In this document: positions 60,066 to 64,000 of the stretch, piece by piece
How positions within the stretch are numbered: the stretch's first letter is position 1
Layout: the number at the start of each line of letters is the position of its first letter
Source of the DNA: Betaproteobacteria bacterium
GTDB taxonomy: Bacteria > Pseudomonadota > Gammaproteobacteria > Burkholderiales > SG8-39
Direction: 5' to 3'
NCBI GenBank assembly: GCA_016713125.1
Contig: JADJPT010000005.1
Location: forward strand, 132,416-196,415
DNA length: 64,000 bases
Notes under the pieces: model-generated
Told to the model about the DNA's origin: nothing
What the model saw: only the letters and a program-made list of their open reading frames with translations
Databases searched by the model: none
Made by a program: the position numbers and the translations under genes

Positions 60066-61497
60066 CTTTCGACGTCACTGTTGTTTGCCGCGGCGCGCGG
60101 CTGCCGATCGCGACCATGATCGCCACCACGACCATCATCGTCGCCACCATGAAGGTGGCGCGCATGCCGGCCGCCACCGCTTCGACGGGCGCCGTGGCGA
60201 AGTCCGTGGTCGCCGCGGCCATCGCGAACACCGCGCCCATCACGGAGGCGCCGCTGATCAGGCCGAGGTTGCGCGACAGGTTGAGCAATGCCGACACCAC
60301 GCCGCGCTGCGCGGCGGCGACCCCGCCCATCACGGCGGTGTTGTTGGCGGTCTGGAACAAGGCATAGCCGGCGGTGATCAGCACCAGCGGGGCGAGGTAG
60401 CCCGCCACGCCCAGGCGGGTCGGCAGCAGCGTCAGGACGCCGGCGCCCGCCGCCATGGCGATCAGCCCCGCGAGGCTGGTGCCTGCCGTGCCGTGGCGAT
60501 CGACGAGCCGGCCGGCCGGCACGCCCATCAGCGCGGCGGCGAGCGGACCGGCGGACATCGCCAGGCCGACGCGCGCCGCGTCGAGCGCGAACGCGCCGGA
60601 GAGGTAGAACGGGCCGACCACCAGCGTCGCCATCACCACGGTGGTGACCAGCGCGCTCATGGCGAAGCCCGCGCCCAGCACCGGCCAGGCGAACATCGCC
60701 AGGCGGATCAGCGGCGTAGCCGCGCGCCGCTCGACCCGGCCGAAGGCGAACAGTCCGACCAGCGCCGCGGCCAGCAGCGCGAGGTTGGTCGCGCCGAAGT
60801 CGCCGCGCCCCAGGGTCATGGCCAGCGCGTAGGCCGCCAGCGTCAGGGCGAGCAGCAGCGTGCCCGCGACATCGAAGCGTTCACGCGTCGCGCCGTCGGC
60901 CCGCGCGCTGTCCGCAGGCAGGCGCTGCCAGGCCAGCAGCAGCGCGGCGAGGCCCAGCGGCAGGTTGACGAGGAACAGCGCCGGCCAGCCGCAGGCGGCG
61001 ATCAGCGCGCCGCCCAGGCTCGGGCCCAGCGCGGTGCCGATCGCCGACATCGTGCCGAGCAGCCCCATGGCGCGGCCGGTCCTGTCCTTGGGCACCACCT
61101 CGGCGACCAGGGCCAGGGTCAGGGCCATCATGAGCGCCGCGCCCAGGCCCTGCGCCGCGCGCGCGGCCACCAGCCAGCCGAGCGTGGGCGCGAGGCCGCA
61201 CAGCAGCGAGGCCGCCGTGTACAAGGCGATGCCGGCCAGCATCAGCCGCCGGCGGCCGTACAGGTCGCCCAGCCGGCCGGCGCCGACGATCAGGGTGGTG
61301 ACGGCCAGCAGGTAGGCGAGCACCACCCACTGCACGTCCTGGAAGGAGGCGTCGAAGGCCTGCGCCAGGGTCGGCAGGCCGACGTTGGCGATGCTGGTGC
61401 CGAGCGCGGCGAGCAGCATGGGCAGGGCCAGGCTGGCCAGCGCCCAGGCGGACGGGGCGGGGGCGGTGGCGGGTACGGCAATGGCTTGTTTAAGCAT
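60037..61497 (-). CDS. MFS drug/proton antiporter, DHA2 type
   Basis: A 486-residue protein with about 14 helices. Signatures: PMLLAALGTSIANVGLPTLA (motif D1-like), GRLGDLYGRRRLMLAGIALY (motif A), LVAARAAQGLGAALMMALT and GPSLGGALIAACGWPALFLV (motif C). I start at ATG 61497, 9 bases after CGGAGG, rather than the ATG at 61506 adjacent to that site. It is divergent from a LysR gene (140-bp gap), a common efflux-regulator pair. Substrate unknown. Confidence 0.9.
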   Translation of the reverse strand: MLKQAIAVPATAPAPSAWALASLALPMLLAALGTSIANVGLPTLAQAFDASFQDVQWVVLAYLLAVTTLIVGAGRLGDLYGRRRLMLAGIALYTAASLLCGLAPTLGWLVAARAAQGLGAALMMALTLALVAEVVPKDRTGRAMGLLGTMSAIGTALGPSLGGALIAACGWPALFLVNLPLGLAALLLAWQRLPADSARADGATRERFDVAGTLLLALTLAAYALAMTLGRGDFGATNLALLAAALVGLFAFGRVERRAATPLIRLAMFAWPVLGAGFAMSALVTTVVMATLVVGPFYLSGAFALDAARVGLAMSAGPLAAALMGVPAGRLVDRHGTAGTSLAGLIAMAAGAGVLTLLPTRLGVAGYLAPLVLITAGYALFQTANNTAVMGGVAAAQRGVVSALLNLSRNLGLISGASVMGAVFAMAAATTDFATAPVEAVAAGMRATFMVATMMVVVAIMVAIGSRAPRQTTVTSKATPCGRPGG

Positions 61498-61636
61498 GGT
61501 TTTCATCCTCCGAACGATCCCGGAGCGGGAGTGGGCATAGCCTAGCCCCGGGCGTGGAATGGCGGAAGACGCAGCATTTGCACTAAATACATGCATGAAG
61601 CGCCATGTCATGCGCGGATCGTGCTACGGTGCGCGC

Positions 61637-62550
61637 ATGTCGCGGCCCGACTTCAACCTGCTGGTCACGCTCGATGCGCTGCTCGCCGAGGGCAGCGTGG
61701 CGGGCGCGGCGCGCCGCCTGCGGCTCAGCCCTTCGGCCATGAGCCGGGCGCTGGCGCGACTGCGCGAGACCATGGGCGACCCGCTGCTGGTGCGCGCCGG
61801 CCGCGGCCTGGTGCCCACGCCGCGCGCGCTCGAACTGCGCGAGCGCGTCGCCCAGCTGGTGCTCGAGGCCGAAGCGGCGCTGCGCCCGGCGCGCAGGGTC
61901 AACCTGAAGAAGCTGGTGCGCACCTTCACGCTGCGCACGCGCGAAGGCTTCGTGGAGAACTTCGGCCCGCGCCTGGTGGCGCGCGTCGGCGCGCAGGCGC
62001 CCGGCGTGCGGCTGCGCTTCGTGCCCAAGACCGACAAGGACAGCGCCGCTGCGCGCGAGGGCGCCGTGGACCTCGACACCGGCGTGCTCGGCGAGGCCAC
62101 CGGCCCCGAGCTGCGCGTGCAGGCCCTGTTCCGCGACCGCTTCGTCGGCGTGGTGCGCAAGGGCATGCGCTGGCCGAGGGCGAACTCAGCGCCGCGCGCT
62201 ATGCCGCGGCACGGCACATCGGCGTGTCGCGGCGCGGCGCCGAGGGCGGCCCGATCGACGACGCGCTGCAGGCGCTGGGCCTGCAGCGCGAGGTGGCCGC
62301 GATGGTCGGCGGCTTCTCGGCCGCGCTGGCCCTGGCGCGCGATTCGGACCTGGTCGCCAGCGTTCCGCAGCGGCACACCGGCAAGCTGCGCGCCGGCATG
62401 CACAGCTTTGCGCTGCCGTTCGCCGCGCCGGAGTTCACCGTCTCATTGCTCTGGCACCCGCGCCAGCACGCCGACCCCCGCGCACCGCTGGCTGCGCGGC
62501 TGCGTGCGGAGGTTTGCGCGGAGGCGGGTGAGGAGCCGGGACAAACCTGA
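61637..62550 (+). CDS. LysR-family transcriptional regulator, one frameshift
   Basis: An LTTR divergent from the MFS pump. The N-terminal helix-turn-helix reads MSRPDFNLLVTLDALLAEGS with AARRLRLSPSAMSRALARLR. The sensor domain runs in frame 2 to DRFVGVVRKG and then continues in frame 1 as HALAEGELSAARYAAARHIG. One C missing at about 62163-62165 restores it (RKGHALAEGEL). The joined protein is about 304 residues, normal for LysR. Likely effector-dependent regulator of the efflux gene. Confidence 0.85.
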
Positions 62551-62657
62551 GGTCCAGGCATTGCGCATGAGAATTCGGCGACGATCGGTGACAATAGTGC
62601 GCTCGACGGCTACGCGCCGATGTCGCGATGCAAAACTACAACAAGGCCGTACCCACA

Positions 62658-64000
62658 ATGTTCGAACAAGCCTTCCGCAACATCGACGACATCCTCTGGA
62701 AGGAGGCCGGCTGCACCACGGAGCTCGACTACACCGAGCAGACCTCCTGGCTCTTGTTCCTGAAGTACCTCGACGGCCTCGAGCAGGATCGCGCCACCGT
62801 GGCCCGGCTCGAAGGGCAAGAAGTACGACTACATCCTCGATGAGCGCTACCGCTGGGAAGGCTGGGCCTTGCCCAGGACAAGGACGGCAAGCTCGATCAC
62901 AACACCGCGCGCTCGGGCGACGACCTCACCGGATTCGTCAACACGCGGCTCTTTCCCTACCTGCACGGCTTCAAGCAGCGGGCCAGCGGCCCGGACACCA
63001 TCGAGTACAAGATCGGCGAAATCTTCGGCGAGATCAAGAACCGCATCACCAGCGGCTACAGCCTGCGCGAGATCATCGAGCAGGTCGATGCGTTGCGTTT
63101 CCGATCCCAGGCCGAGAAGCACGAGCTCTCGCACCTGTATGAGGCCAAGATCAAGAACATGGGCAATGCCGGGCGCAACGGCGGCGAGTACTACACCGCG
63201 CCCGCTGATCCGCGCCATCGTGCGCGTCACCGCCCCGCGCCTGGGCGAGCGCATCTATGACGGCGCGGCGGGGTCGGCGGGCTTCCTGTGCGAAGCGTTC
63301 GACTACCTACGTGAAACGAACCCCAAGCGCACCACTAGGACCAGAGGCGCTGCAGGAGCGCACCTTCCACGGCAAGGAGAAGAAGTCCCTCGCCTACGTG
63401 ATCGGCATCATGAACATGATCCTGCACGGCATCGAAGCGCCGAACATCATCCACACCAACACGCTCACCGAGAACCTCGCCGATATCCAGGACAAGGACC
63501 GCTACGACGTGGTGCTCGCCAACCCGCCGTTCGGCGGAGGAACGCCGAGGTGCAGCAGAACTTCCCATCCGCACCGGGAGACGGCTTTTCTGTTCCTGCA
63601 GCACTTCATCAAGATCCTAAGGCCGGCGGACGCGGCGGGGTGGTGATCAAGAACACCTTCTGTCGAACACCGACAACGCCTCAGTGGCCTGCGCAAGCTG
63701 CTTCTGGAGAGCTGCAACCTGCACACGGTACTGGATTGCCCCGGCGGCACCTTCCAGGGTGCGGGCGTGAAGACGGTGGTGCTGTTCTTCGAGAAGGGCG
63801 CTCCCACCCGCAAGGTCTGGTACTACCAGCTCGATCCCGGCCGCAACATGGGCAAGACCAATCCGCTCAATGATGAGGATCTGGCCGAGTTCGTCGAACT
63901 GCAAAAGACCTTCGCCGATTCCAAGAGCTGGAGCGTGGACGCGAAGACGATTGAAGCCGCGACCTTCGATCTTTCGGTGAAGAATCCCAATGGCGGGGAG
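62658..64000 (+). pseudogene. hsdM: Type I restriction-modification methylase subunit HsdM, multiply frameshifted, 3'-truncated by the window
   Basis: The N-terminal HsdM domain begins at ATG 62658 (MFEQAFRNIDDILWKEAGCT), followed by TSWLLFLKYLDGLEQDRATV. Motifs in several frames: IYDGAAGSAGFLCEAFDYL (SAM-binding), LHGIEAPNIIHTNTLTENLA, VLANPPFGGG (the NPPF catalytic motif), and VVLFFEKGAPTRKVWYYQLD. Frames change at about 62817, 62875, 63198, 63330, 63540, 63620 and 63660, at least six indels in 1.3 kb. That is a far higher rate than elsewhere in the window, so either it is a decayed gene or base calling is poor here. Target of an hsdS and hsdR expected beyond the end. Confidence 0.8.

Overview
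The window is GC-rich, densely packed bacterial chromosome that reads as a betaproteobacterium, probably Burkholderiales. The grounds are a phaC-phaA-phaB-phaB-phaR polyhydroxybutyrate locus, a Bug/TctC-type solute receptor, a TRAP transporter, a lysS-prfB pair and many aromatic-catabolism genes. I see no rRNA, tRNA, CRISPR array, transposase or phage gene. The genus is not decidable from what I can see.

Layout. 1-1.4 kb: the end of pgeF, a ZIP metal transporter and a small membrane protein. 1.5-9.2 kb: the PHB operon (phaC, phaA, two phaB, phaR) running into rimO and a second thiolase. 9.3-16.6 kb: a phytanoyl-CoA dioxygenase-like gene whose 3' end is duplicated 0.87 kb downstream, an unrecognised two-domain protein, an NadX-like dehydrogenase, a patatin, an aldo/keto reductase, a bile-acid/Na+ symporter-like protein and two EamA permeases. 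16.6-22.8 kb: a strong promoter with tandem repeats in front of a three-component Rieske dioxygenase set, a MarR regulator, an amidase and an SDR. 22.9-32.5 kb: a TRAP transporter closed by a strong terminator, then a DUF1989 protein, a three-subunit molybdenum hydroxylase with an unusual small subunit, a small monooxygenase-like protein and MaiA.

32.5-37.2 kb (minus strand): a tightly coupled six-gene unit in which a Tat-exported IorAB-type molybdenum hydroxylase is joined to SoxX, SoxY, SoxZ and SoxA, without SoxB or SoxCD. 37.4-44 kb (plus strand, divergent): a seven-gene unit of NadC-like, OMP-decarboxylase-like, HAD, aldehyde dehydrogenase, amidohydrolase, CinA-C/PncC-like and CobW-like genes. 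The 200-bp gap between the two units holds several repeats and dyads. 44-48.8 kb: a LysR regulator, a glycine-zipper protein, lysS and prfB, the last with the RF2 programmed frameshift. 48.9-62.6 kb: a Bug receptor, an M20 peptidase, MarR with a perfect dyad, an HpaB-family flavin enzyme, an M14-type deacylase, hydrolases, a quinone reductase, a GlcG protein, an MFS pump and LysR. 62.7 kb to the end: a heavily frameshifted hsdM.

The genes suggest an organism that takes up organic acids or heteroaromatics (TRAP, Bug), oxidises them with Rieske, flavin and molybdenum oxygenases and hydroxylases, and stores surplus acetyl-CoA as PHB. Many reading frames carry one single-base indel, mostly in short homopolymers. 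I read this as sequence error rather than mass gene decay; annotated spans therefore cross these breaks. No stretch over 300 bases lacks a gene.
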